This document shows positions 26,486-35,328 of a DNA stretch of 64,000 nucleotides, in pieces (position 1 is the first letter of the stretch; every line of letters begins with the position of its first letter). The notes below the pieces were generated by a model. That model did not search any database, had not been told where the DNA came from, and saw only the letters and a program-made list of their open reading frames with translations. The translations under genes were made by a program, and so were the position numbers. The stretch is from JAUVXJ01 sp964433755. GTDB taxonomy: Bacteria > Chloroflexota > Anaerolineae > UBA7937 > B3-Chlor. The stretch lies in the NCBI GenBank assembly GCA_964433755.1, contig CAYSSR010000001.1, positions 1,364,001 through 1,428,000 on the forward strand, given 5' to 3'.

Positions 26486-27951
26486 CCGGATCCTCGCGGG
26501 ACGAAGACCTCGTACTTGAAGACACAGTCGATGGTCTCCACTCGCTCGTAGTTGGCCCACACGGCGTCCAGGATCCGTGGCGGGTACGACTGCCACGTGA
26601 GGATGACCAGCGAGAAGCGGTGCTCTGCCAGGGCTTCCTCCAGCCTCTCCAAGCCCCTGTCCACCTTTCCCGTGGGCTCCAGAGCGCTCAGCATCCAGGG
26701 GCTAGTATAGAGCTCCTTGCCGTTCTTGAGGGCAAAGCCGCCCGCCTCTGTGAGGATCTCGCCATCCGACTCGTTCACGTATCGGTCTACACGTGCGCAC
26801 GCAGCCACATCGCGGGTCTGCGGCGTGTAGCCAAAGGAAGGCAAAGGGTCGTACCAGGCACGTAGCGGGGTGTGCGCAAAGAATCCGAACCACACCACCT
26901 GCACCAGCAAGGCCGCCGGCACCACGGCAGAGGCGTAGGTCGCCCGACCGGAGAGTTCGCCCCACCACAACCCACACAGGATGAGTGACGCAGCGATCAT
27001 CTCCACGAAGTAGTTGCTGCTGGCCCCAGCGCGTCCCACGGCCACTGTCAGGAGTGTGCAGGCGAAGAAGTAGAGCACCGGCAGCGAGAACCGTCGCCTT
27101 GCCGCCGATGTCGCCGCGTAGCCGAATGCCACACCTACAATGATTCCATGAGTCGCAGCGAACGCCCGCCAGTAGCCGAGAAGCGCCCTCAGTGAATACG
27201 GTAGAGTGTTATAGAGGACCAGATGGCGGAAGAACTCCCCCGAGGTCAAGGCGTTCAGTGCGAGGAAGACCGTCCCCCCTGCCACTCCCAGCAAGAGCAC
27301 GAAGCCCGCACACAGGCGCCAGCGACGTTCATAGCCAAGCCAGACCACGATAGCCAGAAGTGCGGCCCACTCTGTCTGCTTGGTGTACAGAGACAGAAGG
27401 CAGAACAGCGCCGCTAGGGTGATCCCTTTACTGCCCGTACTCCTCTTCGCCACCAGAATCGCCAGCAAAGAGAGGGCGATAGCGAGCGAGTCGACGCGAC
27501 CCCACGCCCCCCACTGATAGACGAAGATGGAGCCTAGATAGGCGGCACCACAGGTCACGGCGGCTGTCCTGAGACGCCCGCCGTGATAGATAATCGCCGC
27601 CACCAGAGCACCATTGAGGAGCGTGCACAGGCCGGCCACTAGACGTGTGGCCGCCAACGATCTGCCGACGAAAGGCACTAGTAGCGAGGAGACGGCAGCG
27701 AATAGCGGTGGATAGTTGGAGACGATGAAAGGGAAGTCGTTGACGTCGGTGTAGATCGGCCTGCCGCCAAGGATGTGCAGTGTGTCCCTCAGCAGCAACT
27801 CCTCGCCGGCGGCCAGTTCGTATGGAAAGATCACTACTCCGTAGATGTGGCCCAGGAACGACAGACCCGAAGCAACGGCGGCGAGGAGCGCCAACCCCGC
27901 CACCACACTAGGCCAAGCAAGTATCTGCCGTCCGTCGTCCGTCCTGGGCAA
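26482..27951 (-). CDS. multi-pass membrane glycosyltransferase-like protein
   Basis: About 489 residues with roughly ten TM segments, followed by a ~110-residue C-terminal soluble domain (YVNESDGEILTEAGGFAL ...). The early loop GRPIYTDVNDFPFIVSNYPP has the acidic residue and Y-P-P features of GT-C (PMT/ArnT/GT87-like) enzymes that take sugars from polyprenyl phosphate. The substrate is unknown. The start is assigned to TTG at 27951, because a promoter TTGCTG-18-TATAAT (27986-28015) starts transcription near 27979 and excludes the ATG at 28110; the ribosome site is weak. Divergent from glnA and convergent with the PLP enzyme gene. Probably acts on cell-envelope glycans. Confidence 0.75.
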   Translation of the reverse strand: MPRTDDGRQILAWPSVVAGLALLAAVASGLSFLGHIYGVVIFPYELAAGEELLLRDTLHILGGRPIYTDVNDFPFIVSNYPPLFAAVSSLLVPFVGRSLAATRLVAGLCTLLNGALVAAIIYHGGRLRTAAVTCGAAYLGSIFVYQWGAWGRVDSLAIALSLLAILVAKRSTGSKGITLAALFCLLSLYTKQTEWAALLAIVVWLGYERRWRLCAGFVLLLGVAGGTVFLALNALTSGEFFRHLVLYNTLPYSLRALLGYWRAFAATHGIIVGVAFGYAATSAARRRFSLPVLYFFACTLLTVAVGRAGASSNYFVEMIAASLILCGLWWGELSGRATYASAVVPAALLVQVVWFGFFAHTPLRAWYDPLPSFGYTPQTRDVAACARVDRYVNESDGEILTEAGGFALKNGKELYTSPWMLSALEPTGKVDRGLERLEEALAEHRFSLVILTWQSYPPRILDAVWANYERVETIDCVFKYEVFVPRGSG

Positions 27952-27985
27952 GCTCGTACACCCGTATCTGTTCGTCTCACGGGGT

Positions 27986-28015
27986 ATTATAGTCTTCAGA
28001 GAGAAAGGCCAGCAA
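27986..28015 (-). promoter_or_regulatory. sigma70-type promoter of the glycosyltransferase gene
   Basis: TTGCTG - 18 bp - TATAAT on the minus strand; predicted transcription start near 27979, 28 bases before the TTG start. Confidence 0.6.
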
Positions 28016-28135
28016 ACCGCGTTTCCCCTTCCACCGCGTCCTGTGCCCAACGTTGGACGGAGGACGTTGGCGGAAGGCGCGACCGATAGCTTGGACGCCC
28101 TCAGGAGCAAAGCGTAACCGCTCCGAGAGCGCAGA

Positions 28136-28164
28136 TTGCCTAGCTATGACACGTGTGCTAGAAT
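28136..28164 (+). promoter_or_regulatory. glnA promoter
   Basis: TTGCCT - 17 bp - TAGAAT, with the glnA Shine-Dalgarno AAAGGAGGG at 28179-28187 and ATG at 28195. I see no GlnR-like TGTNA-N7-TNACA repeat around it. Confidence 0.65.
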
Positions 28165-28194
28165 TCGCCCAATTATCCAAAGGAGGGAACAGCA

Positions 28195-29538
28195 ATGCAG
28201 AAGAACCTGGCAGACACAATAGACCGCGCGCAGCAGGACGACGTCGAGTTCGTCAGCCTTCAATTCACGGACGTGATGGGCACCATCAAGAACGTGACCA
28301 TTCCCGTGTCGGAGCTTCCCGAGGCGTTGGAGAGCGGGATCTGGTTCGATGGGTCATCCGTCGAGGGCTACACCCGCATCTGCGAAAGTGACATGTACCT
28401 CATGCCCGATGCCAATACGTATCAACTCCTGCCTTGGACTTCTGCCGCGCAACGTACTGCCAGGGTCATCTGCGACGTCTTACAACCTAACGGCCAGCCG
28501 TTCCCAGCCGACCCTCGTGCGGTGCTCAAGGCGGCCATGGCCGAGTCCAAGGAGATGGGATACACGTACCACGTGAGCTCGGAGATCGAGTTCTTCTTGT
28601 TCACGATGCGGGAGGACAAGCCCAGTCGAAGGCCCGTGCCCCACGATGTGGCTGGCTACTTCGACTTCTCGCCCCGCGACCTGGCCTCCGAAGTACGTCA
28701 AGACATCATCCTGGCTCTGGAATCGATGGGCATCAAGGTCGAGAGGGCTCACCACGAGGTAGCCACGGGCCAGCACGAGATCAACTTCCGGTATGCCGAC
28801 GCCTTGACCAGCGCCGACAACTGTATGACCTTCAAGTACGTCGTCAAGGCGGTCGCGCAAGAGCATGGGCTCCACGCCACCTTCATGCCCAAACCCATTT
28901 ACGGCATCAACGGCTCGGGTATGCACACCCATCAGAGCATGTTCGATTCAGAGGGAAGGAACGCGTTCTTCGACGCCAATGACCGCTATCGCCTGTCGCA
29001 GGTGGCCTACCACTTCATAGCGGGTCAGATGAAGCATGCCCGGGGAATGGCGGCTATCGTGGCCCCAACAGTCAATTCCTACAAGCGCCTGGTCCCCGGT
29101 TACGAGGCGCCCGTGTACATCTGCTGGGGGCAAATCAATCGCTCGGCACTGATCCGTATCCCCAGATACTCCAGTGGTCACGACGAGCGGACGCGCCTGG
29201 AGCTGCGTTGTCCAGATCCTAGCTGCAACCCATACCTGGCCTACGCCGCGATGCTCGAGACCGGCCTGGAAGGCATCCGGCACCAGATGACACCTCCACC
29301 ACCGGTCGAGGAGAACGTCTACGACTTCAGCGACGAGAAGCTGGCGGAGATGTCCATCGATTCACTGCCCGGGAGCTTGATGGAGGCACTCGGGGAGTTG
29401 GAGCGCGATGAGGTACTGCGGGAGACGCTGGGCGAGCACGTCTACCAGGCCTTCATGAGGGCAAAGACGACAGAGTGGGACCAGTATCGGACCCAGGTCT
29501 CCCAGTGGGAGATAGACCAGTACCTGACACTACTCTGA
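28195..29538 (+). CDS. glnA: glutamine synthetase, type I
   Basis: 447-residue GSI that makes glutamine from glutamate, ammonia and ATP. Conserved elements: WFDGSSVEGY (~50), SEIEFFLF with the metal Glu (~128), ERAHHEVATGQHEINFR (~182), GMHTHQS with the ammonia/metal His (~242), NSYKRLVPGYEAP (~286) and the R-x-E-x-R-x-PD motif. The length of ~447 fits the GSI-alpha group, which lacks the ~25-residue insert of the adenylylated beta group. The region that carries the adenylylated Tyr in GSI-beta reads ENVYDFSDEKL, so a Tyr is present, but its modification is not implied. Strong RBS. It is followed 21 bp downstream by a lipoprotein gene, probably by read-through. Confidence 0.97.
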   Translation: MQKNLADTIDRAQQDDVEFVSLQFTDVMGTIKNVTIPVSELPEALESGIWFDGSSVEGYTRICESDMYLMPDANTYQLLPWTSAAQRTARVICDVLQPNGQPFPADPRAVLKAAMAESKEMGYTYHVSSEIEFFLFTMREDKPSRRPVPHDVAGYFDFSPRDLASEVRQDIILALESMGIKVERAHHEVATGQHEINFRYADALTSADNCMTFKYVVKAVAQEHGLHATFMPKPIYGINGSGMHTHQSMFDSEGRNAFFDANDRYRLSQVAYHFIAGQMKHARGMAAIVAPTVNSYKRLVPGYEAPVYICWGQINRSALIRIPRYSSGHDERTRLELRCPDPSCNPYLAYAAMLETGLEGIRHQMTPPPPVEENVYDFSDEKLAEMSIDSLPGSLMEALGELERDEVLRETLGEHVYQAFMRAKTTEWDQYRTQVSQWEIDQYLTLL

Positions 29539-29559
29539 TCTCCAGCACCTGAGGAGGCT

Positions 29560-30816
29560 ATGAGCAACGCGAGGGCGCTCAGTCTTGTTCTACTCTCACT
29601 GGTGGCGTTCAGCCTCTTTGGCTGTGCTGAGGATCTCTCCCAGGCAGCCTTGCCTGCCCCGTCGCCCACCGGGGCAGGCTTCATGTCTCCTACTCCTTCC
29701 CCAACTGCTGAGCCCACCGCGGTATCATTCTCATCGCCAACGCCCGTGCCCTTACCTCCACGCCCAAGCGATTTCGAGGACTACGCCTCCACCCTCGTGC
29801 AGTACCTGAACGACAGCGAGGGCGACGAAGACGGACTGAGAGCCACGCTCCAAAGCTGGGGCGCTCTGCGACAGGTGACCGACTTGCTCAGGGTTGACGC
29901 GGACGATGACGGCAGAGGGGAACTACTGATGGTGGTCATCGATCCCTCACCCGACTACGGAATCAACGCCAGTGGTGACCTGCTGATCCTGGACGGAGAC
30001 GATGGACGCTTCAGCCTCGCCTACCGTGCGGCTAGCGACTCACCTTTGCTGGACCCGGAGCTGATGGAGGTAGATGATCTCAACGGTGACGGCCACACCG
30101 AACTGGCGTACTCCTCCACCTCCTGCGGCGCTCATACCTGTTTCACCACAGTGTACGTGGTCGCCTCAGGCACGGGGACGTACGAGGATCTGACAAGTGG
30201 CGGAGTGGAGATGGCGTACGTGGAGCCTTCCTTCACCGACTGGGACGGCGATGGAGTTCGTGAGCTGGTCATGCACGGAGGAACCATTGGATCCGTAGGA
30301 GCGGGCCCGCAGAGAGGCAGGACTGAGGTCTACGGGTGGGACGGCGTTGGCTACGTCCTGGTGGAGACGGTGAACGATCCTTCCAACTTCCTGTACTTCC
30401 GGGTCTCGGATGCCAACGCCGCTTTCCTGGCCGGCGACTACGACAGGGCTATCGCCCTCTATAGAGAGGCCGTTGACAACCCTGGCCTGACGATCTGGAT
30501 GGACGAAAGCGAGAGAGAGGAACTCGCCGCCTTCTCCCGATACAGGCTCTCGCTGACATACCTCCTTCTGGGCCCGGTCGACCTGGCCCAGGCAGCCCGA
30601 GACGAGCTGCTGGCTGAGCAGCCAGACAACATCTACGCACAGGTTGTGGGAGTGCTGTGGGACACCTACCTGGGAGAGGGAAGCCTGAGGGCAGCCTGTG
30701 AAGAAGTGACGGCTTTCGCCACCTTGTATCCACAAGCCGTCGAGGTGCTCTCAGACTACGGCTACGCCAATCCCACGTTCACACCCGAGGAGGTGTGTCC
30801 CATCGAGATCTTCTAG
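29560..30816 (+). CDS. lipoprotein with Asp-rich FG-GAP-like region and TPR-like C-terminus
   Basis: 418-residue lipoprotein; lipobox SLFG-C22 after a hydrophobic signal, followed by a Ser/Pro/Thr linker to ~70. The central region contains calcium-loop-like strings DADDDGRGELL, DDLNGDGHTEL and DWDGDGVRELV, typical of FG-GAP/VCBS propeller blades or dockerin-like loops. Residues ~290-400 are helical with AAFLAGDYDRAIALYREAVD, a TPR signature. The start has GAGGAGG 5 bases upstream. It sits 21 bp behind glnA in the same direction, so it shares the glnA transcript, but a functional link to nitrogen is not evident. Extracytoplasmic; ligand unknown. Confidence 0.75.
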   Translation: MSNARALSLVLLSLVAFSLFGCAEDLSQAALPAPSPTGAGFMSPTPSPTAEPTAVSFSSPTPVPLPPRPSDFEDYASTLVQYLNDSEGDEDGLRATLQSWGALRQVTDLLRVDADDDGRGELLMVVIDPSPDYGINASGDLLILDGDDGRFSLAYRAASDSPLLDPELMEVDDLNGDGHTELAYSSTSCGAHTCFTTVYVVASGTGTYEDLTSGGVEMAYVEPSFTDWDGDGVRELVMHGGTIGSVGAGPQRGRTEVYGWDGVGYVLVETVNDPSNFLYFRVSDANAAFLAGDYDRAIALYREAVDNPGLTIWMDESEREELAAFSRYRLSLTYLLLGPVDLAQAARDELLAEQPDNIYAQVVGVLWDTYLGEGSLRAACEEVTAFATLYPQAVEVLSDYGYANPTFTPEEVCPIEIF

Positions 30817-30888
30817 CAGCCACCGAGGCCCTTCTGGGAGGCCTGCCCCGCGGTTCGAGCCCGTTGGCCACTCTGACTTGACGTCGAG

Positions 30889-31308
30889 CTAGAACGGAAT
30901 CTCGTCCTCTTCCACGCCGGGCTCGGCAGGCATCTCAGGAGGCGCAGCCTCTGCTCGCTCTCCCCTCCCACCGAGGAACCTCACGTCGAGAGCACTCAAC
31001 TCGTACGAGGCGCGAGCAACGCCGTCGTTTCCGGTCCAGACTCTCGGGCCGCCCGTCTCCCCATCGGGAACCAGCCGTCCTTCCACCAGCACCTGCCGGC
31101 CCTTGCTCAAGTACTGATTGCAGTTTTCGGCCAATCCCCTCCAGGCTGAGACTCTGAACCACACCGTCTCCTCACCGGGGCTGCCGTCCGCGCTGGTCCA
31201 GCGACGGTTCGTCGCCACGCTGAACCGAGTCACCGGAACACCGCTGGGCGTGTAGCGCATCTCAGGATCGTTCCCTAGATTGCCTACGATGGTAACCTTC
31301 TGATACAT
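30889..31308 (-). CDS. ssb: single-stranded DNA-binding protein
   Basis: 139-residue SSB. The OB fold opens MYQKVTIVGNLGNDPEMRYT and contains VTRFSVATNRRW, ETVWFRVSAWRGLAENC and KGRQVLVEGRL, the conserved DNA-contact aromatic residues included. A Glu/Pro-rich linker leads to the acidic tip EEDEIPF that recruits replication and repair partners. The start at 31308 is set by GGGGGAGG 6 bases upstream and by the promoter at 31368-31396. The longer frame upstream is not coding. Not in the usual rpsF-ssb-rpsR cluster, so this may be a second SSB or a relocated one. Confidence 0.94.
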   Translation of the reverse strand: MYQKVTIVGNLGNDPEMRYTPSGVPVTRFSVATNRRWTSADGSPGEETVWFRVSAWRGLAENCNQYLSKGRQVLVEGRLVPDGETGGPRVWTGNDGVARASYELSALDVRFLGGRGERAEAAPPEMPAEPGVEEDEIPF

Positions 31309-31367
31309 CCTTGCCTCCCCCCTCTGGTCTATCTGGCTATTCTCCTTGCGCAGTGCAAGTTGTAGGG

Positions 31368-31396
31368 AGTGTATCACAAGAGAGTGCTTTGTGCAA
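31368..31396 (-). promoter_or_regulatory. ssb promoter
   Basis: TTGCAC - 17 bp - TACACT on the minus strand, about 60 bases before the ssb ATG. Confidence 0.65.
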
Positions 31397-31613
31397 GAAA
31401 GCGTACCAAGAATAATGCCGGCCCTCTTCGCAACCAGGGGCACCCAGGCCATCCCTCGCGCCGCTTCGTCGCGAACCAACCTGGCCAGATTGTAGACAGG
31501 CGTCGTCTTCAAGCCCACCATGTTCATCGCCAGCCGCACCGGCCTTGTGCACCGCAGGCAGGGCTGACAGTGATCTGCCCGTCCCCTCAAGCCTTGTCCT
31601 GAAGCCACGTTGC

Positions 31614-31642
31614 TTGCCCGGTGTCGCGAATCCCCCTATAAT
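31614..31642 (+). promoter_or_regulatory. promoter of the DUF169 gene
   Basis: TTGCCC - 17 bp - TATAAT, 48 bases before the ATG at 31690. Between this and the ssb promoter (31397-31613) I see nothing else of note. Confidence 0.7.
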
Positions 31643-31689
31643 CGTGCCTAAGAAGTGCGCGTCACGGATCTTTCCGGAGGTGCAGAGAG

Positions 31690-32472
31690 ATGCAGGAGGC
31701 AGCACAAGTAGCCAAGGAGTTGACCGACCTATTGCGGCCACAGACGAGGCCGCTGGCGATCAAGCTACTCCGCCCCGACCAGGAAGTCCCCAAGAGAACG
31801 CACCATCCAGTCAAGCTCCTCAAGCACAGAGTCACCGTATGTCAGGCGACAACCATGGCCAGAAGGTATGGCTGGAAGCTAGTTCTGTCCAGCGACGACG
31901 TCTGCTGTGCTGCTGCGCTGATAGCGTACGGCTGGGCCAAAGAAGAGCCCACCTTGGACGAGGTGGCTGAACTGATGCTCGCGGCTCAGTACGCCGAGAA
32001 CAGAGAGGCCGCCCGCAGACAGATCGAAGCCATCCCGACGCTTCCCAGGGGACGGTGCGCCAACCTCGTTCTGGCCCCGCTGGAGCTGGCCGATTGGGAG
32101 CCGGATGTGGTCATGATCTACGGGAATGCTGCGCAGATGATGCGCCTGGTCCAAGCAGCTACCTACTACGAGGGCCACCCAGTCCTATGCTCCTTTGGTG
32201 GCCGCGCTGCGTCGTGCGCAGAAGGCATCATCCGTGTAGCCCAGACCAACGAATGCCAGTTGGTGCTGCCTGGAGGAGGAGACCGCATCTTCGCCATGAC
32301 CGCTGACGACGAACTCGCCTTTGCAGCACCGATGGAGTCGATGGAAAGGCTTCTCGAGGGGCTGCTGATGTCGGGACGTCACGTGGGGCTGGCCTATCCC
32401 ATCCCGGTCTATCAGGGGTTCGAGCCGCGCTTCCCGCCAGCATACGACAAGCTCCTCGACGATATCACGTAG
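31690..32472 (+). CDS. DUF169 family protein
   Basis: 260-residue soluble protein of the DUF169 family. Typical features are the opening LRPQTRPLAIKLLRP, a Cys-rich middle (TVCQATTMAR, DDVCCAAALIAYG), the phrase PDVVMIYGNAAQMMRLVQA and the late GGRAASCAEGII followed by CQLVLPGGGDRIFAMT. DUF169 proteins are common in anaerobes and archaea and have no agreed function; the conserved cysteines and the 'V-x-x-Y-G-N-P-A-Q' motif suggest cofactor or metal binding. A GGAGG lies 9 bases before the ATG and a strong promoter precedes it, so it is probably monocistronic and well expressed. Confidence 0.87.
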   Translation: MQEAAQVAKELTDLLRPQTRPLAIKLLRPDQEVPKRTHHPVKLLKHRVTVCQATTMARRYGWKLVLSSDDVCCAAALIAYGWAKEEPTLDEVAELMLAAQYAENREAARRQIEAIPTLPRGRCANLVLAPLELADWEPDVVMIYGNAAQMMRLVQAATYYEGHPVLCSFGGRAASCAEGIIRVAQTNECQLVLPGGGDRIFAMTADDELAFAAPMESMERLLEGLLMSGRHVGLAYPIPVYQGFEPRFPPAYDKLLDDIT

Positions 32473-32579
32473 GACCGGACGGTTCAACAGCGCCCTGGGA
32501 AGCATACGCCCCAAACCGGAGACCTTCGATGACAGACAGAAGTCGAAGCCTACGGGAGCATCGGCGGAACCGACCTGAG

Positions 32580-33758
32580 CTACAGGACGATCTCCCTTAC
32601 GAACGATGTGCCGTGGGGCAACGGGCCAAGCTCGAATAGCTCCGCAATCGTCGCCCCCAGGTCAGCGAAGCTCTCACGAGTGTCGAGATCCGCCCCGGCC
32701 TTGACCCGTCCGCCATAGACCAGCAGCGGGACATACTCCCGTGAGTGATCGGTACTGGGCGTAGTGGGGTCGTTTCCGTGATCGGCCACGATGAAGAGGA
32801 CATCCCCGGGCTTCATGGCCTCCATGATCCTCGGCAACTGAGCATCGAAGCCTTCCAGCGCCCTGGCATAGCCTTCAGGGTTGTTGCGATGGCCGTAGAG
32901 CATGTCGAACTCGATCAGATTGGCCAGGATTAGACCCTGCCAGTCGCCGCTGAGCAGCTCGATGACCTTCTCGGCCGCCACCGCGTTGTCCACGGTGTGG
33001 TGGCACGCGGTGAGCCCTCTCTTGGCGAAGAGGTCGTCCACTTTGCCCACACCCACCACATCCTGCCCCATCTCGACCAGGCGGTCGAGCACCGTACGCT
33101 CAGGGGGCTCCAGAGAGAAATCCCTGCGGTTCTTGGTGCGCACGAAGCTTCCGGGCACACCTACGAATGGCCGCGCTATCACCCGTCCCACCGCGTGCTC
33201 TCCGGTCAGCATCTCGCGGGCGACCTGGCACAGACGGTACAGCTCATCCAGAGGAATCACCTCCTCGTGGGCTGCAACCTGGAAGACGCTGTCCGCCGAG
33301 GTGTAGACGATGGGCCAGCCGGTCCGCATGTGCTCCTCGCCCAGCCTATCGATGATCACCGTCCCTGAGATGGCTATGTTGCCCAGAGTCTTGCGACCGA
33401 TGCGACGCTCGTATTCCTCGATTACCTCCGGCGGGAAACCGTGGGGATAGGTCGGAAGCGGCCGCTCGGACACAACACCCATCAGCTCCCAGTGACCGAT
33501 GGTGCTGTCCTTGCCTGGCGATACTTCGGCCATACGCCCGTAGGCACCCAGCGTCTCTGAGACGGGAGGCACACCAAGAACACTCGTGAGATTGCCCAGG
33601 CCGAGGCGACCCATGTTCGGAAGCGCCAGACCACCCACCACACGAGAGGTATTCCCTACCGAGTCGCTTCCCTCGTCGCCGAAGGCCGCGGCGTCGGGCA
33701 GAGCTCCCACTCCTACGCCGTCCAGTACCACCACTGCTGCTCTGTCCACATCTGCCAT
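32580..33758 (-). CDS. deoB: phosphopentomutase
   Basis: 392-residue phosphopentomutase, interconverting ribose-1-P/5-P and deoxyribose-1-P/5-P in nucleoside salvage. It belongs to the alkaline-phosphatase-like metalloenzymes: metal Asp in VVLDGVGVGALPDA near the N-terminus, the phosphorylated Thr in GKDSTIGHWELMG, and metal Asp/His in IVADHGNDPTT plus the late DHSREYVPLLVY. The start is the ATG at 33758 with GGAGG 8 bases upstream and a promoter at 33778-33806; the open frame continues upstream over the trpS region but that part is antisense noise. A nucleoside importer at 44-49 kb would feed the same salvage pathway. Confidence 0.95.
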   Translation of the reverse strand: MADVDRAAVVVLDGVGVGALPDAAAFGDEGSDSVGNTSRVVGGLALPNMGRLGLGNLTSVLGVPPVSETLGAYGRMAEVSPGKDSTIGHWELMGVVSERPLPTYPHGFPPEVIEEYERRIGRKTLGNIAISGTVIIDRLGEEHMRTGWPIVYTSADSVFQVAAHEEVIPLDELYRLCQVAREMLTGEHAVGRVIARPFVGVPGSFVRTKNRRDFSLEPPERTVLDRLVEMGQDVVGVGKVDDLFAKRGLTACHHTVDNAVAAEKVIELLSGDWQGLILANLIEFDMLYGHRNNPEGYARALEGFDAQLPRIMEAMKPGDVLFIVADHGNDPTTPSTDHSREYVPLLVYGGRVKAGADLDTRESFADLGATIAELFELGPLPHGTSFVREIVL

Positions 33759-33777
33759 CGCTCGGACCTCCGGCGGT

Positions 33778-33806
33778 ACTATACCTGAACCAAGCACCGT
33801 CGGCAA
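33778..33806 (-). promoter_or_regulatory. deoB promoter
   Basis: TTGCCG - 17 bp - TATAGT on the minus strand. It would start transcription about 12 bases before the deoB ATG, so the leader is very short. Confidence 0.65.
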
Positions 33807-33930
33807 CGGCGCAGCGCAGGTCACGCTCGGATCCCACCGGCTCAGCAGAGACGAGTCTGTCGTCGGTCTTGAGACCAGCGGCAAAGCCATGAGCGACTCT
33901 TGGGGGTAAGGTAGGACCTGCCGACAACCC

Positions 33931-33959
33931 TTGCCCAACGCGGCAGGTTGTGATAAACT
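33931..33959 (+). promoter_or_regulatory. trpS promoter
   Basis: TTGCCC - 17 bp - TAAACT, about 80 bases before the trpS ATG. The leader is too short for a T-box and lacks its conserved AGGGTGG-type sequence. Confidence 0.6.
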
Positions 33960-34040
33960 AGCATAGGGCTGGGTCTGCGGGGGACAACTCCCTTGTGTAC
34001 CCCACGTTAGCCCCGCACTCCGCGACAGAGGAGAACCACA

Positions 34041-35024
34041 ATGACGAAGGGAAGGGTATTCTCCGGTGCTCGTCCCACCGGCAGGCAACACATAGGCAAC
34101 TACCTGGGAGCCATCCAGAACTACGTAGCGCTCCAAGAAGACTACGAGTGCGTCTACTGTGTGGTCGACCTCCACGCCTTGACCACCCTGCAAGACACGG
34201 ACAAACTGAGAACGAACACCGAGGAGATGGTGCTCGACTGGCTCGCGGCGGGGATGGATCCCGAGAAAGCTATCATCTTCGTACAGTCGCACGTGCCTGA
34301 GGTCACCGAGCTCCACACCATTCTGTCCATGGTGACACCAATGGGTTGGCTGGTCAGGCTGCCCACCTTCAAGGAGAAGGTCCGTATCCAGCCGGACAAC
34401 GTCAACTACGGCCTCCTGGGGTATCCTGTCCTCATGGCCGCGGACATCACCCTCTACAAGGCCGATTCGGTGCCGGTGGGAGAGGACCAGGCCCCACATC
34501 TGGAATTCACCCGGGAGATCGTTCGGCGCTTCAACCATCACTTCGGACCTACGCTGGTCGAGCCGTACATCAAGCTCACGCCCTTCCCTCGCGTCATGGG
34601 GCTCGACGGCGTGAACAAGATGAGCAAGTCCCTCGACAATCATATCGAGCTGGCTTCATCTCCAGAGGACATCCAGCAGCGCGTGATGACCATGGTCACA
34701 GATCCACAGCGCAGGTATCGGACCGATCCTGGCCGTCCGGAGGTGTGCAACGTCTTTGCGTTCCACGGCTTCTTCTCTCCGCAGCAGGTGACGGAGATCG
34801 AGAAGCAGTGCCGCTCTGCCGAAATAGGGTGCGTCGACTGCAAGAGAACACTGGCCCGCAATCTGGCTGATGGCCTGTCCTCCTTCAGGACACGGAGAGC
34901 GGAACTGGCACAGGACCCTGACCTGGTGTGGGGCGTCCTCGCCGACGGTGCCGCTAGAGCGTCAGTGATAGCCAAGCAGACTATGGCCGAGGTGAGGCAG
35001 AGCGTGGGTTTGCCGAAGGCCTGA
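34041..35024 (+). CDS. trpS: tryptophan--tRNA ligase
   Basis: 327-residue class I aminoacyl-tRNA synthetase charging tRNA-Trp. The HIGH signature is TGRQHIGNYLGA (13-24), the KMSKS loop is NKMSKSLDN (~193), and the Trp-binding segment PVGEDQAPHLEFTREI precedes it. FPRVMGLDGVNKMSKS is family-typical. Length and domain order are normal. GAGGAG lies 8 bases before the ATG. A small unknown gene starts 12 bp after the stop, and the large membrane protein gene follows, so the three form a transcription unit. Confidence 0.97.
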   Translation: MTKGRVFSGARPTGRQHIGNYLGAIQNYVALQEDYECVYCVVDLHALTTLQDTDKLRTNTEEMVLDWLAAGMDPEKAIIFVQSHVPEVTELHTILSMVTPMGWLVRLPTFKEKVRIQPDNVNYGLLGYPVLMAADITLYKADSVPVGEDQAPHLEFTREIVRRFNHHFGPTLVEPYIKLTPFPRVMGLDGVNKMSKSLDNHIELASSPEDIQQRVMTMVTDPQRRYRTDPGRPEVCNVFAFHGFFSPQQVTEIEKQCRSAEIGCVDCKRTLARNLADGLSSFRTRRAELAQDPDLVWGVLADGAARASVIAKQTMAEVRQSVGLPKA

Positions 35025-35036
35025 CGGGGAGCAACG

Positions 35037-35324
35037 ATGAACAAGGTCGAACAGTATACGTCGTTGATGCGCTACATCGAGGAGAATCCCGCAGTGCTCA
35101 CCGAGCATGCGGACGAGAGCAGAGCGCTTCTCGAGCAAGTGGAGAAGTCGTGCCAAGCGCGGAACGCCCAGGAACTCAGTAGCGCCATTGACGCCTTTCT
35201 GTCCCTCTTCTTGGGTGACCGCGCCATGCGAGGGTTCGCTCCCGCCCCATCCCAACAAGCTGTCGAACAGTTCAACAGCGTACGCAAGGCCACGAGGTCG
35301 GTCCTGGACAAGATGCAGAAGTAG
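35037..35324 (+). CDS. small hypothetical protein, 95 aa
   Basis: 95-residue, mostly helical, charged protein with no recognised domain, signal or membrane segment. Heptad-like stretches (TEHADESRALLEQVEKSC, QAVEQFNSVRKATRSVL) suggest a small coiled-coil or helical bundle. A GGGG-AGC site precedes the ATG, which begins 12 bp after trpS. The next gene starts 4 bp after this stop, implying translational coupling, so this protein may be a partner of the CorA-shaped membrane protein. Confidence 0.6.
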   Translation: MNKVEQYTSLMRYIEENPAVLTEHADESRALLEQVEKSCQARNAQELSSAIDAFLSLFLGDRAMRGFAPAPSQQAVEQFNSVRKATRSVLDKMQK

Positions 35325-35328
35325 CAAC

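Noticed and set aside
33960..34040. T-box leader upstream of trpS
   Set aside because: The leader is under 80 bases and lacks the antiterminator consensus.
33759..34643. N-terminal extension of the deoB frame
   Set aside because: Antisense to trpS; the deoB start has its own RBS and promoter.
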